Source: Cornus controversa
Lineage: Eukaryota > Streptophyta > Magnoliopsida > Cornales > Cornaceae
Direction of reading: 5' to 3'
DNA length: 64,000 bases
NCBI GenBank assembly: GCA_026545225.1
Contig: CM048846.1
Location: 13,975,975-14,039,974 of the forward strand
The notes under the pieces were generated by a model. That model did not search any database, had not been told where the DNA came from, and worked only from the letters and a program-made list of their open reading frames with translations. The position numbers were made by a program, and so were the translations under genes. Of the stretch, positions 1 to 15,000 are shown piece by piece (within the stretch, counting starts at the first letter, position 1; each line of letters starts with the position of its first letter).

Positions 1-535
1 TTATATTGTTCTAAAAGGAGAGAATTAATAATTAAGCGAGGAGGTCTAATGAACAAAGAAAAAAGAACAAAGCAAAAATATTTAACATGTATATCATATT
101 TGTTGTTAATATCCTTCCTAACCTTGTTTAGATGTTCACAAAACATAAATTCAAATACCAAATCATTGTAAATGAAAAAATTTACAAGCCAAGTGTAAAA
201 ATCAGCATAAAAGAAGAGAGGATCAGATTACACGGTTCCAACCTTAAACACATCTGGTTTTGAAAAGTTTGATACCATGACTAGAAAGTAATAGCGAATC
301 TAAATTTGTTTTGATAAGTAAAAGTAATAGTGAATCTAAATTTGTTTTGGTAAGTAAAAGTAATAGTGAATCTAAATATCAAGAAGGAATATAAAAACGA
401 ATGCTTTCTTAATATAACAAGCTTAAGAAACTCCAAGCAAGCAGTTCCCGATTGCTACTTGTTTTTATGAAAATACTAGGCCTCCAAGCCAGAAATCATA
501 AATAAGAAAACCACTTTGGAGTCAAAACAACAAAC

Positions 536-621
536 CTGTACAACCCTCTTGCTGCAGAGTTGACAGTTTGCGTATAAATAGAGGGGTTCTGCCTTAAAGA
601 ACACTCATGATCTTCATCAAT
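536..621 (-). CDS. karyopherin exon 17 (86 nt), last exon in window
   Basis: Acceptor CCAG at 622-625, then [20 protein letters not shown] and NSAARGLY, ending in AG of a split codon before donor GTTTGT. I see no further exon in 1-535, so exons 18 onward (inferred to encode about 350 residues) are outside the window. Confidence 0.88.
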
Positions 622-3600
622 CTGGAAAAAAAAAAAAATAGAGACTGAAACTTTTAGTTAGATGGCTTTAAAATTTTGATTAGTATTAATAACTATTGAC
701 TAACAAAACTAAATCTTAATTTGACATACTGTCACTTAAGGAGAACGCCCTACACATCTGTCAATCATTTGCACTTCTCTATTTAAAAAATAAATAAAAA
801 TGCAAGATTGCATTTCTACAGTAGATACCGCATCACTACAGAATGCAAAGGCCTGGATGGTGATCACTACTACCTCCCAACACTGGAGTCACACTAAAAG
901 AAAACCCATCTTCTTTTGAAGTCACCTCTGAGCCAGACATTTTGTCAAACAGTTGGTAGGTATACACTTCGCTAAAACAGAACAGAAATAAACTGTGTAG
1001 AGAACCACCTCTCTAACCAAGATCAGCGGTACGTATGGATGTGATTAATACTACTTCCTTGCAAGAACAAATAAGTCCCTGACAACAGTTCCACCATCAA
1101 GAACCTTTGATAACAATCAATTAGCTTTCAGTCAAAAAGATAAAATCCACTCGAGAAGGGTTTGAAAATAAGAAAGATCTGATATTTTCTTTAAAATTTG
1201 GAACAAAATTAGTGAAGGTGAGTTTTAGTTTTCTTAGTAATAATTGAATTCTTAAAATTATCGTAACTCCTAATTCAGTACAATTTTTTTTTTTTTATCA
1301 AATTTACATGTTGATATTTGAGATTAAGCATGCAAAAATAGGAAATTTTGACAACCAATTTGAATTGGCATGTCTTATGCCAACTCAAGCGAAGTTTTCT
1401 TATTGAATTGCCTTCCATTTAGCACTCTCAATAAGATGCCTTGAAGATGAGTGAGATGATTCAAACCTCCATACTCCTAAGCACAAGATATTGAGTCTCA
1501 CATGTCTATTATTTTACCAGCAAGGCATTATAAAAGTGAATCTTGGGTGCGCCAGGAGAGTATCTTCACGGAAACCAGTGGTGGAGCAGTTTGACAGGAG
1601 ATTGCAGGTTGGAAGAAACATTATTTATCTAAAGGGGGCGACTAACTCCCTTAAAAAGCACCTTTTCAAGAGGATTCAATCCCTGCCAAAAAAATTTCTA
1701 TTGAAGAGGATTCGAAAGCTGCAAAAGAATTTCTTATGGGGTGGGCATGGGGGAAGAATTCAAGTAACACTTTGTGGATTGGGAGCAGATTTGTAGACCC
1801 ATTTAGGCAGGGGTTTGGGTATCAGGAGGCCGGATTTGTTTAACAAAGCTCTAATGGGAAAATGGTGTGGAGATTAGGGGCGGAAAGACAGATTGTGGAG
1901 GAGGGTGGTTATCCGATGCAAGCTCGGGGAATCTAGGGGTGGATGGTGGTCCTTGGAGGTGAGATCCCCGGTAGGGGGTGGCCATTGGAAATTCATCCGG
2001 AGAGGTTGGGATGAACTTTCAACACAGATCCGCTTCAAGGCAAAGAGTGGGAGAATTTGTTTCTGGGTGGATCTGTGGTGCGGCGATAGGCCACTAGCGG
2101 GGTTTTTTTCGTGACTCTTTCAGATTGCTGGAGATAGTCAGACACTGGTTGCTGACTGCTATGGTAGCAGGAGATTGACTTGGGATGTGCAGTTTGAGAG
2201 GTTTCTGCAAGATTGGGAGATGGAGGACATTGTCAAGTTTCTGGCGTCATTATATCATCAGTATATGATTGGGGAGGGGATGGATGAGTGGTATTGGTCG
2301 GGCCCTAGCCATGGGAGATATGAGGTGCGGTCCTTCTACAGCAGATTGTTGGATGCTCAGAGTTCTTTTCCATGGAAGGCAATTTGGCACACTAAAGCAC
2401 CCCTAAAGGTAGCCTTCTTTGGTTGGACAACAACCTTAGGAAGGAGATTGATGATTGACAATGAAAGAGATGCCAGATCATCGTTAATTGGTGAGTCGGT
2501 GAATCATCTTCTGTTGCACTGTCCTATAGCTAGGGATAGATGAGTTATGCTCTGTGCCATCTTTGGGGTCCATTGGGTCATGTCAGAATCCACGAAAAGC
2601 ATAATCGAAGCTTGGAGAGGATGTTCAATGGGATCCAAAGCTAGAGATGCTTGGAGGGCTGCTCCTCTTTGCTTGTGGCGGGCCTTGTGGAGGGAGAGAA
2701 ATAGAAGATCCTTTGATGGGAGGAAACTCCTATTGGGATGTTAGAATTCTTTGTACTTAGTTCTTTATTCATTTGGATCTATGGGAGGAATTGTAAATCT
2801 ATGGAGATTCTTCAGTCTTTTGTGGATAGCATGAGAATATAGGTTTTTGGCTTGTGTAGTTATATTTGGGATGCACTCCCACTTTCTTTAGTGCTTTTCA
2901 ATGAAATCTAACTTATCAAAAAAATAAAAAAGTGAATCTTTTTCCATGAACACTATATCTAACTAGGTTGATGTATGAAATATGTGACAAAGGCTATATT
3001 GCTCTGACTAATTTGACAAACGAAATTTGGTAGTTCCTTTTTCCTCCATATCAGGCATTTCTGAGAATAAAAGAGTTAAGCAAACCATCTTATGGTAGAT
3101 TGGCAATACTTGGGCCGAGCTGGATTTTAACCAGCATATACATATTGCCAATGAATTTACAATTTAGCCCATTAACTGTGTGGGCATCATCAAACCAGCA
3201 GATCCATTAGCAACCCCTTTGGAAATATTAACATAATGTAATTTTTTATTTTTTTATAAGTAAAATATCATTGAATAGCGCCCAAACGGGAGGCCCAGCC
3301 CAAAACAACTGCACAAAAACTATAGCCTCAAGCTATCCACAAAAGACAAAAGAATTTCTATCAATTTACTATTAGAATCCTGTACCCAAAAGAATAGAGA
3401 ACTAAGGACCAAATATCTAACTACTCCCCAAGACTCCACCCCATCAAAGGATCTCCTATTCCTTTCCTTCCAAAAAGCCCACCACAATCAGAAGGGGGTT
3501 GTCCTCCACGCCTCTCAGACTTGGGGACACACACGGCAATCTCCCCAAGCGTAAATCAAATTCAACGCGGACTCTGGCTCTTGTTTCACTTTTCTTAAAT

Positions 3601-6600
3601 TCTGTTTTCAGATTAATCAAAAAAAAGTCATGATAAGAGGTGCCCATTTTTGCATTTTCCATCAAGAGCTAAAAACCAAAACAAAGAGAGAGAAAAACAT
3701 AAGGCACATTCTATTAAATGAGTTCTAAACAAAAGCATCACCATGTGAACATAACAATAATATGGGCACCATTATCATATACAAAGAAACCACGAAGGAC
3801 TAGGAAACAAGCTTACAAGTTTCCCAATAGCTCCATAGCTAGGAGAAAGCAATCGAGCCAGCAAGTTATTCTTTAGCTCCTTGTTTGGAACAGAACCAAG
3901 TATTGGAGCAATTGCACCAACAACTTCTTCTTCTACTTCCAAAGGTAAATGCCTCTTCTCCAATCCCTAAGAAACAAAATATTTTTTAAAAAAGAATAGG
4001 AAAACCGGAAAATGTAATAAGAATAAGGGGAAAATTACAATTTCTAAATGCACCAACAGTGTAATGGCAAAAACAAGTTCTCACGCAGTGATGGATTCGA
4101 AACTAATGTTGTTATAAGCAACATAAATTCAAATAATAGCATAAATTCAAATAGTAGCCTCAGAAATGATGCAAAGAACACGAAAGAAAGAAATCACATA
4201 ACTTTTGCCAAAAAGGTTTTAAAACGTGGTTGCGGCGTTGCAATCTAGGGCTGTAACGGGAGTTGCGTAATGGGAATCGGCTGTCATGGTCATGATTTTT
4301 ATCCAAAAATAAGAAATATGATCAGAGTGAACTAATACACAAGTTTTAATTCCAGAATACAACAAAACTATGTTTTTAATATTATTAAATAAAATTTATG
4401 GAATATTAAATGGTGATTTCATATGAGTAAGGAGCCACAAATCAAATCTTGTAGGCAATGTTAACAGTATCGGTGTAGTAATTTGTACAGTCATTATACC
4501 CTCGAAGAAAACTAAGTATAGGTGACTAAGATTCTTAAATAACATATCACTATATCCTAAATTTCCTACAGGACGATCCTAAGCTATGAAATTCTTTTAA
4601 CTTCCTAAAGATTGCTCCTATCAGAATTTCTATACTTAATTCTCCCCCCATGAATCTCCAAATCTAAGCTCTGATAGAATTCAATATCCTGAAAAGATCT
4701 AATACCCAAGCTCTGATACCAAACTGTCACACCCTCAAGTTCAAGTCAGGGTACTCTTGACCATTCACTCAACCTGTGCGACTTAACATTGCAATCATCA
4801 CAATAAGCTTTCAACAACTCAACCATGACAATGACAATAGCCAATAATAACCTGTTGTAACAATTCTTCCCTGATAGCTGGAAAAGATGACACCCCTAAT
4901 TCCATGTCAACATAACATCAACCAACTAATATTCAGAAACTACATATTATCGAATCAAAAATATCATGCCTGCCCATTGCCGGAAGATCAAGTAAGTTGG
5001 TAACCTGATGAGAGGCCCAGGAACAGTAAAGCTTCATAGGGTCTTTCTGTATTCGAAACATCCACAAGAGTTAACTTATAGCCATTAAATTACATAAACC
5101 TAGTTCGAAGATCATTGGGCCATGCAGGCTCTCTGTAATAATTAGGACCCATTCCTTCAGCCAATTTAGCTCTTAATACAGGATCATTCAAAGGTAAAAT
5201 TTAGATTGTTGGCCCGATTGTTTCACAAAGACAATCGAGTGACGGTACGGATTAGATGAATTTCAATTATTTGTGGAAACTTGTCAATTGGTATCTATTC
5301 CAAACATATATGCCATGGTTCCTTAATTCGACGGTACAAATATCTAAATTTGATCCAATCAAAATATCTCAACTACAAACAATTCTCACTAGAAATGATC
5401 TCTCTACATAGTAATAGAGGAATTGGTAAACTAGGCAACTAGTGAGGGCGCCACATAAAGTCCACCTCAATGATACCACCAAGCAACAACTCAAGCACCT
5501 AAAATATGGGGAAAAACAAGGGGTGAGCTAGGTAAGCCCAGCAAGTAATACACTAGTTAATCAACAATAACAACTATACTTCAGCAAATACAATTATATT
5601 AAAAACATTGATAATCATGCAAATCATATCTTTTTCTAGTAAAGAATTTAACCTCGTCTGAATATAATGCAACTAAAGATAAACTAACAATAATACTCAA
5701 ATCCCATTTCATCGGCCAACTAAACATATTAAGATTTACTAGTCAATAACACGGTGCACTCTAAATGCACAATCAAGACATACTAGAACCGAACTGTTCA
5801 TCGCCAAGTCTAACCCATAACCTCAACATTAATCCAAACTCCCATCTAACAATGCACAACCACAACCACCAATCACATAAAAGAACACTTGTCTCAACAT
5901 ACCAAGGAATCATGGAAGGGTGCAACTCAACTCTACACTTGCAGTGGTGTAACAAAGTTTAAGGGTGTGTACAAACATCACCCAATTCTAAGAGGTGATA
6001 GAGTGTGTACTTGCATCACTCAAATCACTATCAGTGGTATCTCATTGTGTCAGAGCGTGTTCAGACATCACCCAAATCGTAATATCACTCAAATCACTAT
6101 CTGTGGTATATCGTAGTGTCGGGCTGTGTACAAACATCACCCAAATCATAAGAGGTAATAGAGTGTGTACGAACATCACTCAAAACACTGTCAGTGGTAT
6201 ATTTTAGTGTTGGAGCATGTACAAACACACTCAAATCGTAAGAGGTGATATGAGTGTACGAAGATCACTCAAATCACTGTTAGTGGTATCGTAGTGTCAG
6301 GGCGTGTATGAACATCACCCCGATCTTAAGAGGTGATAGAGTGTGCACAAACATCATTCAAATCACTGTCAGTGGTACATGGCAGTGTCAAAGCGTGTAC
6401 AAGCATCACCCAAATCGTAAGAAGTGATAGAGTCAACCACCGCCATCATCGTCCATCGGGGAACGCAACCTGCAAAACAACAAAAGGCCAAATAGGGCCC
6501 CTAGACTCTCAAAGAGCCAAAAAAATCTACTATCTCCCCTATGGATTTACAATTTTGCCCAAGAACCCAACAAAAAAGAGAACTAACAATAAAGAACTTC

Positions 6601-8994
6601 AGCGCCCCAAAGAAATTATTATACCTAGAAACGTGAAATCCTACCTAACCTAGCTACTAGTAAAAGTCCAAAACCTAACTAGTTACGTATAATTCATACT
6701 CTCGGTTTTAGTGCCAAAAAATCTACTTTTCGGACAAAATAAATAGCTAATTAATCTTAAACCAACCCAAACCTATTTTTTCTAATCATATTCTGACTTA
6801 AAAGGGTTAATGTAATTGTTTTCCATGATTTTATGGTATTTTTAAATTATTTTTCCTTATTTTCCTCATTTTTTATTGATTAAAAATACAATAAAAATAT
6901 TAAAATAATCTAGATGGGCCCGAAAGTGGGCCCACAGGCTGGGCTCGGCGAGTGGGACCGGACCCACCTTTTTCCGGCCATCACCACTCGCCACAGGCTG
7001 GACCAATGCGCGTGGGGAACAAGCTGCACTGTTCACATCTTCTCCCTTCATTTTCACACTCCAAAATAGCAAATCACCCCTGTTGCGCCACAGCCTAATT
7101 CCACCAATAATCCCGGCCACATCCGACCACCATTCAACTCAAATTTTACACCAAACAACTCCCCATGCTCTAATCTATTTATTGCAACAAGAATCCTTTA
7201 AATCCGTGACCTAAATTCAGAGTTCCCAAATTCAATTTTCTAGGGTTTCATACCTTCAATCCTATTTTTCTTCAATTCAACATCATCATCATTGCCTTAT
7301 TCCCATATGAATGGGGTCGGCCACATGAATTGTCTCTCTCCAATATTTTCTATTAATAGTCATTTCTCCTACCAAGTTTAACTTTTTAAAGTCATTTCTA
7401 GTAGCCTCATCCCATGTTACCTTCTATTACAACTAATCCTATTTTTCTCCAATTCCCTTGCCAAATATATCAAATTAACACAATTAACCATGTTAAATGG
7501 CCAATACATCACTGAATTCATCCCATAATGCAATCAAAACCACAATCCTCATCAACCACTTTCAATTTCACACATCTTCTTACACGTTACATATATATAT
7601 ATAGACACACACACCCATATACCGATACTGTTAGTACCCCCATCAGTACCTATATCTGAGCTCAATTCAATCTATGGCAATATTTTCAACACACCCCCAT
7701 TAAAACGATTCACAGGTGAGATTTGAAGTTCTATGGTTTATCTATATATATATAGTCAACCGATACTGTTACTACACAAGAGTTGCACAGTATTTGGGAT
7801 CTACACTTAATCAGTTAATGTCTCCATCACCTTCTCATCATACTCCATTGTATGCAATTAAATCAACAATTTTCATAAGCTCACTCACATGAAACAGCTA
7901 TCCAGACTGTTCGTCCTCATTCTTAACTCTCATAATTAATTATAGAAAATACTGAACTATACTCATTATTGTAAAAAAGATAGAATAATACTTAACCACA
8001 AGATGATAATTCCTTTGCTTAATTATTTGCTTCCTTCTCTAAGTCCTCTTCTCTTCTTTAACTTTCCTCTTTTCTTTGTTTGGAGTTGTAGACATTACAT
8101 GCACACTAATTGTCAATACACTCCACCTATATACTAGCAGCAATTCACCCTTGTTTGGTTACCCAATCAGCATATTCTTGTTTACCTTATTCAATTATGG
8201 GGTACTTGGCTATCCCTCCTTATAAATCCAACTGAAGTATTATTTTTACCATAATAATCCCAGAATAAATTAATATTCCCTTATTTAAATTTAGGGTCAT
8301 TACACCCGTGGCTATGCTAAACATGGTGAAGGATATAATTCTAATTATTTTACAGCAATGGCATGGCCTATTCACACGTGATTTCTCATATTGCCTGGTT
8401 TCTTTGGACAAAAAATAAACCCATAACCAACAAACAAGTATAATATTTAACCATCGCTTGGTTGAGTTGTAATACCCCGTCATTTTGAAGTAGATTTTTA
8501 AAATACTTTTGTATGACACATCAGAAAAATATAATTCTGTTTTTTGAGAATACGATTGATCGCAATATGCATTACGATTGATCATAACATGTATTACGAT
8601 CGATCGTAACATGCAATACGATCGATCGTAGTATGATCCGATTGATCAAAATTATGATGGGAATCCTGTTTTACGAATCTGTTTTAAGTGGGTTTTCTAG
8701 TTCGTTTGGGTTTATATAAAATCCTATTATACAGAACATATATGTATTTTAGATAGAGAGAAAGAGAGGGAGAAGGGCAGAAAACCCTAATCCTTAGTCT
8801 TGCACATGCAGATTTGCAAAGGACGAATTGAGACGAACGCGAGAAAAGATACGTGACATTGCTTTGTGAATCCGAAGGCAAGTTTCTTTCTTCTCTTCCC
8901 CTTTGGACCTAAACATCACCTCGGATACATATTAGATGTATATTGTAGGTCTAATTACTGTGTATAGATTGAATGCGTATAGGTATGAACTTTG

Positions 8995-9046
<52 letters not shown>

Positions 9047-12000
9047 ATGTGTGTGTGTTGTTATATTGTTGTTGAAATTGTTACATGATTTTGATTGATG
9101 TATATATGTATGTATATGTTACATATATGAGAAAGAGTACACATGCTGATTTTTGGTTTATATGCAATTTGTTACATATATATAATAGGTTGATACATCT
9201 TTTGTTGTATGATTCATGCTTATAATATGTTGTATAGAAGTATATGTTGTTGTCCTAGATGTTTTTCATGCTATGATTTGAAGTATATGTGCTATGTTGT
9301 TCACATGCTATTACTTGGATTTTATGTATGATTGCTTTCTTTTCTAGATTTTATGAACTAGTATGATAGGATTAAAGTCGTGTAGTGCATTGATTATTTA
9401 ATTTTCAAAACATGGTGATGTTTTGTACAATGTTTGATTTGGAATCAATGAGTATGCATAGGGCATGGGATGCCTCTCATCAAGTGATAAATGTGAGAAT
9501 TGTTTAAATTAATAGTTACATATGTTTATATTGATTTTTAGCATATTGAGAATTGTGTTATGTGTAATGGAACCACTGTGGGCTGACTAATAAGCCAGTT
9601 TCACTAGTACTAATTAGCATGGTTGAGTTGCCAAGTACGTGATTATTCGTGGGCATGGTTGATTTGCCTACTTTTATTTGCAGGCATGGTTGAGTTACCT
9701 ATTTTTATTCTTATATATATTTGCAGGTATAGTTGAGTTGTCTATTTATATTTACTAAATTTGCTGGCATGGTTGAGTTGTTTATACATGTATAATTTTA
9801 TTACTGATCACATAAATATGATTGATTTGTTTATTGTATTCGTGGGCATGATTGAGTTGTCTATACTTTCATTATTGATCACATATGTATATTTAATATG
9901 TGTGGATGATATTGTGGGTTCTTTATTGTATTTATGGAGATGGTGGGTTTATCGATACTCTGTTAGGTTGTAGTAGAGAGGTCTTGCTCGTGGGTTTAAC
10001 CCACTCTTTTATTGACAAACTTTGATGTTCAGGTCACAAACCATTCCAGCGTCAGAGTTGAGTTCGTGATTCTTCCCAGATTCATGTGTCTACATTCCAT
10101 TCCAGTCACTTCAGGGTAGGGACTTGATTCTTATTTTATTATCTAGATTATTAGACTATGGTTTATTCCAATTATGGGTTTACGGATCCTTGGCTTACGG
10201 GATTTCCGAGTTGTATTTAATTGAGAATTTTGGTTTTTAATGCATATTAATTATGGATTAATTACCTAGAGTTTTATACAGATTTATGGTATTGGGATTT
10301 ATTATTTATTATTTTTTCCTTTTGTCTATTTAATTCCTTTATTATTGCTTCTTGTATTCTGTTTGGTCGTGGGTTTAACCCACTCATTTGTTGACATTCA
10401 GGTCACAGACCGCTCCAGCGTCAGAGTTGAGTTCGTGGTTCTTCTTAGATTCACGTGTCTACATTTCATTACAGTCACTTCAAGGTAGGGACTTGATTCT
10501 TATTTTATTATCTAGATTATTAGACTATAATTCCCAAGTTGTATTTAATTGAGAATTTTGGTTTTTACTCCGTATTAATTATTAATTAATTACCTAGAGT
10601 TTTATGGAGATTTATGGTATTGGGATTTATTATTTATTAATTTTTCCTTCCTGCTATTTAATTCCTTCACTATTGCTTCTTGTATTCCGTTTGCTCGTGG
10701 GTTTAACCCACTCTTTTGTTGACAAACTTTCGGGTCACAGACCGTTCTAGCGTCAGAGTTGAGTTCGTGGTTCTTCTTAGATTCACGTGTCAACCTTCCA
10801 TTCCAATCACTTCAGGGTAGGGATTTGATTCTTATTCTATTATCTACATTATTAGATTATGGTTTATTCTAGTAATGGATTTAGGGGTCATTGGTTTACG
10901 GGATTCCCGAGTTGTATTTAACTGAGGATTTTGGTTTTTACTCCGTATTAATTATGGATTAATTACCTAGAGTTTTATGGAGATTTATGGTATTGGGATT
11001 TATTATTTATTAACTTTTCCTTTCTGCTATTTAATTCCGTCATTATTGCTTCTTGTATTCCGTGCTTGATTATTATCGGTTGCCAACGCCTCCTATTTTC
11101 GTGTGTGAGCCTGGCCAACTTATGCATGGAAAGTGGGGGGTGTCACAAGAGTGAGATGGCAAGAACATACGTCATATATATTCCATTCTATACTATGGTA
11201 GACACATAATACAAATTGATAATAAATCTCATTAGAAAAATAATTTAAATGTCTAATTTATATCATAAGTAAACAAAACCATATACTTATCTAATTTATT
11301 ATTATTTTTATATTTTGTTTTTTACATGTTATATTATATATGGTATGACTTGTGAGTATTCATTTATTTCATTACTGAGATTATTTTTATTCATTAATTT
11401 TGTAAAAAGTATAATACTAAGCATTTTTAATAATGATAGCAACTTAAATTCATTAATAAGTCATTACTTGTGTTAAATGATCTTCAAATTTTCAAAAAAA
11501 AATCACTAAAATCTTCAAAGAATCCATCTTTATCGAATTATGTTGTAAAAAGTCACATATCGGTGCACTTGAGGCACTATGTGCAACGTCGAGAAAATTT
11601 CATGACTGCAATAACCAATTCAATTATGTTAGGCCAATATGGGCCCTATTCCGTTACATCACATCTGCGTCTACGTCCTCAACCACGACTACAAACCATG
11701 GTTTAAACACGAATGAACAAAAATATTTCAAACAAAAATAAATAATGTTATGATGTCAACATAGATTCACATGCAACTGAATGCTAAATATAGACTACAG
11801 AGATATCCAATAAACAGTAGAATAAAGCCTTAATTAATTCTTTTACTGGTTAAGTGTAACATACCTCTCCTATCCAAATCAAAATTTCCAAAATTGAAGG
11901 TTCATGCATTATTGCAAAAGCATCTTCACAAAATTTGCGTAAAGCAGAAGCACAAGCATTTGAAGACACAGGTTCTGAAATCCCAGCAGCAAGAAATAAT

Positions 12001-15000
12001 CTGAAAGTAGCAAATCAGTGGAATTGCCGGAAAAAAGCAATGCAGAATGATGCTCAGAAAATATCAAGGTCTAGTCAGGAAAATAATGAATGCTAAGACC
12101 GCATAAAATTGATAGGATATATTGGTTTTTACATGATGTTCTAGCAAGTGCATAATACATTCTAACATACAAACAGCCACTTAGGTGTATACTATATGTG
12201 GGTCTATGCAATACCAACTAGAAGACACAAGGAGATAATTCTTACAGTAAAGGTCTAACATTAGTTTGAAAAGCGGATATCCACTTGGAATAGGAACCAA
12301 CAACTTCTGCAAGTGATCTGTATACCTAGAAAGAAAATAAGCATTTGGAGGTGAGAGTAAAAAAAATAGACCAGAGGATGACGGACCAGATCAAAACAGA
12401 TCCTTCCAGACTTAAGAAGCTAACAACCCAATGTTCACCCTTTTTTTAGTAAGTCAGCAAATTCTTCATAATAACACAATACAACATATGAGATAGAAAT
12501 CAAAGAACCTAAAAAGGCAAATATGACATACAATGCATATGAAGCCCTTGAGTTCATCAGAAGCCCTACTTGACAAAATTGTCACCAAGTGCATAATCAT
12601 AGAGAGATCAAAGGCTTGGCCTTCCTGCAGTACTACTTCAGCAACCTGCAACGTGAAACTCGAACAAATTTAAAGTTGTTAGGATCAAACAGAAATAATA
12701 TACTTGAATCGTGAAGTTTATGTCTTTGTCAATTTAAAGAGAAGTGGAACATCAATGCAGAATGAAGTTGGGCCAATAAAATAGGTAAATGACGTGTACT
12801 GCAACAGAAATGACTCAGATTATAAACTTCGCAATCGAAAATGGATACCTCTACAAACGTAATAGAAGAAGGAACAGAATATACACCTATGCAAGAAATA
12901 AGTTCCAGAGAAACTTCCTCAAAGTAAAGATAAAATTAACAAAGGCAAAGATCAACATTTATAAAGGAGACAACTAATAGCATTGAAATGCATGAAAAAG
13001 AAAACCTCAACTAGTTAAATGCACTCACCACATTAAGAGCAAACATTTTTGTTTCCACCTCCTTCCAAGGAATTTGCAAATTTGCAGACACCCAACCACC
13101 AAAAAATATCTAAAATTAAAATTTTAAAGAAAAAAAATCACAATTAATATGAAAATCAATCAAGCCCATTCTGTAAGCATAAAAAAGTTGGAAGTGGCAA
13201 ATGGAAACAATGAACCTTTCAAATAAATAAGCTATATCATGTCAATAACTGATTGACAGATGGATAAATGAAGCACAACTATAAATATTTCAACAGATAG
13301 AATCCTATGTACCTTAATCACCTCAAAACTAGCCAAGAAAAAGAAATGTGGTATTTTTAAAAATAATAATACAGTCAGGTGTTCTAACATATTCAACAGA
13401 AGAAAGTAGAGCATAGTCGAAATGGGAAAATGAAATAGGCAAAGAAGCTTTTGTCACTTCTAGAGAAACTCAGGTTACCTTGACAAATCAAGTGCTTTCG
13501 ATGTCCTATGAAAAAAATTTAAAAAGAAGGCTCTGGAAATAATGCCACCTTTAGGTTTAACATAATTCAATATTTTCTACCCCAAATGCCTAGGTTCTAC
13601 AGTCTCCGAGGAAATATGACATTTCAGAACTTTGTGCCAAAATTAACAAGAGCACTGAAGTATCAGGTTTAGTATTTCTATTGAGGAAAAGGGAACGAGG
13701 TCAACTTAAAGGAACCCCAGGGAAAAAAATTGCAGCGAAACAATAAACCTAAATGAACAAAAAGCAACCCAAGGGGAAAAAAAATGAAGAATACTTTGAA
13801 ACTAGGCAAAAACTCTCGAGTTAAATAGGGTGGTTGGCAAGAGGAATGGAAACCTAACTATAGTTAAGAGTAATATAAATGGACCCTTCATTATTTCACT
13901 ATAAATAGAACAAAGATGAAACAGAAATAATACAAGCTGATTTTTTTTTTTTTTTATATTTCATTTTGAAAAGCCAACTTTGACGGTTGCAACTTCCGCA
14001 TTGATCCCTATATCTCATAGAAAGGCCAAGAAAACATTTAGAAGTAGAAACAAACTCAGAGCCCAAATATGGGCTCCAAGGACAAAAAATTATGTTCAAT
14101 CATCAATGCAGCACCAAACCTAGGTATTACTGGCTAATAGTGGCTTTAATAATGTGTAACAAGGTACCTGCTCCCTATTTTGGGAGGATGACTTAGCCAA
14201 CTTGCCCATAAGTCAAATTTAAACAAGCCTTCAAATGTTGTCTCTGGAGAAAAGGTGAGATCATCACCAACATACTTCAATTAACCCCAATAATGTATGA
14301 GGTTAGTAACGTTTACAATTAATACAGTATAACCGACTGCACCAAGAAAAAATCTACATTTTCTTTAAGCATCTACACTGTTAATACATAAATACATATA
14401 TATATATATATATATATTGGGAAAAAGATACTGTAGTTGACAAACAGAAAGTTACGGGAGTTCAAGTTTGAAGTAGAGATCTTAGGTTTCAACACTTCTA
14501 CATTTATATCATAAGAATAAAATTGCTTATTTATGTCCTATACTTTCCGAAATCGATGAAATTCTTAATAGGCCCACAAACATTGTTGTCTAAGAATTAT
14601 AAATATATTTTAATAATTAGCAATGAAGTTGGACGAGTTTGTGACCCAGTAATTTACAGATTAACCCATTCATGGCCCACCTAGAACAAACAGAAATGAA
14701 TCTGGACAGTTTCTTGGAACTCTCAAAACCTAAACAGTGAAGTGTGGGGATAAAGAATACAATGCAGGCATCATAAAAGTAAAAACAAAAATGAACACTC
14801 AAATCTTTCAGGTTTATCAAGCATAACATCCTAATTTAAGAAGTTTGTATGCAGATATCAAAGTCATCAACAAATTCTAGAGTGCAGAAACATAGTTTAT
14901 CCAAAAAAATATACAAAGCAAAGTAACCTGCGCCTATTCTAAAAACATATCAATCTCCTATTATTGGTTTTAATGAAATAAGAATCTCCTGAAGCAAGAA

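Larger units (their letters stand above)
4725..8304 (-). mobile_element. probable long 5' LTR (3.6 kb) of an unclassified LTR element
   Basis: Minus strand begins TGTAATGACCC at 8304 and ends GGGTGTGACA at 4725, a TG...CA pair common among plant LTRs, followed by a primer site. It carries ~90-bp tandem repeats (5960-6435) and a LINE tail (6455-6620), but no coding domain. No partner LTR is visible, so the element is truncated or rearranged. The boundaries rest on terminal motifs, not on a second copy. Confidence 0.5.
8468..11147 (+). mobile_element. probable solo LTR (2.7 kb) rich in internal repeats
   Basis: Begins TGTAATACCCCGTC and ends GGGGGTGTCACA, a TG...CA pair of the style seen in long plant LTRs. 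Flanking pentamers are TGAGT (8463-8467) and AGAGT (11148-11152), 4 of 5 matching. No primer site or internal coding region follows. Inside are palindromic repeats (8555-8648), an (AT)n tract, short GGCATGGTTGAGTTG repeats and three large tandem units. Strand is assigned from the TGTAAT start. Confidence 0.5.

Noticed and set aside
5765..6430. Several 60-106-codon frames across 5765-6650
   Set aside because: They run through tandem repeats and a LINE tail and have no conserved content.
8555..8648. Short regular repeats considered as a CRISPR-like array
   Set aside because: Units are adjacent, palindromic and without unique spacers, and this is plant nuclear DNA.
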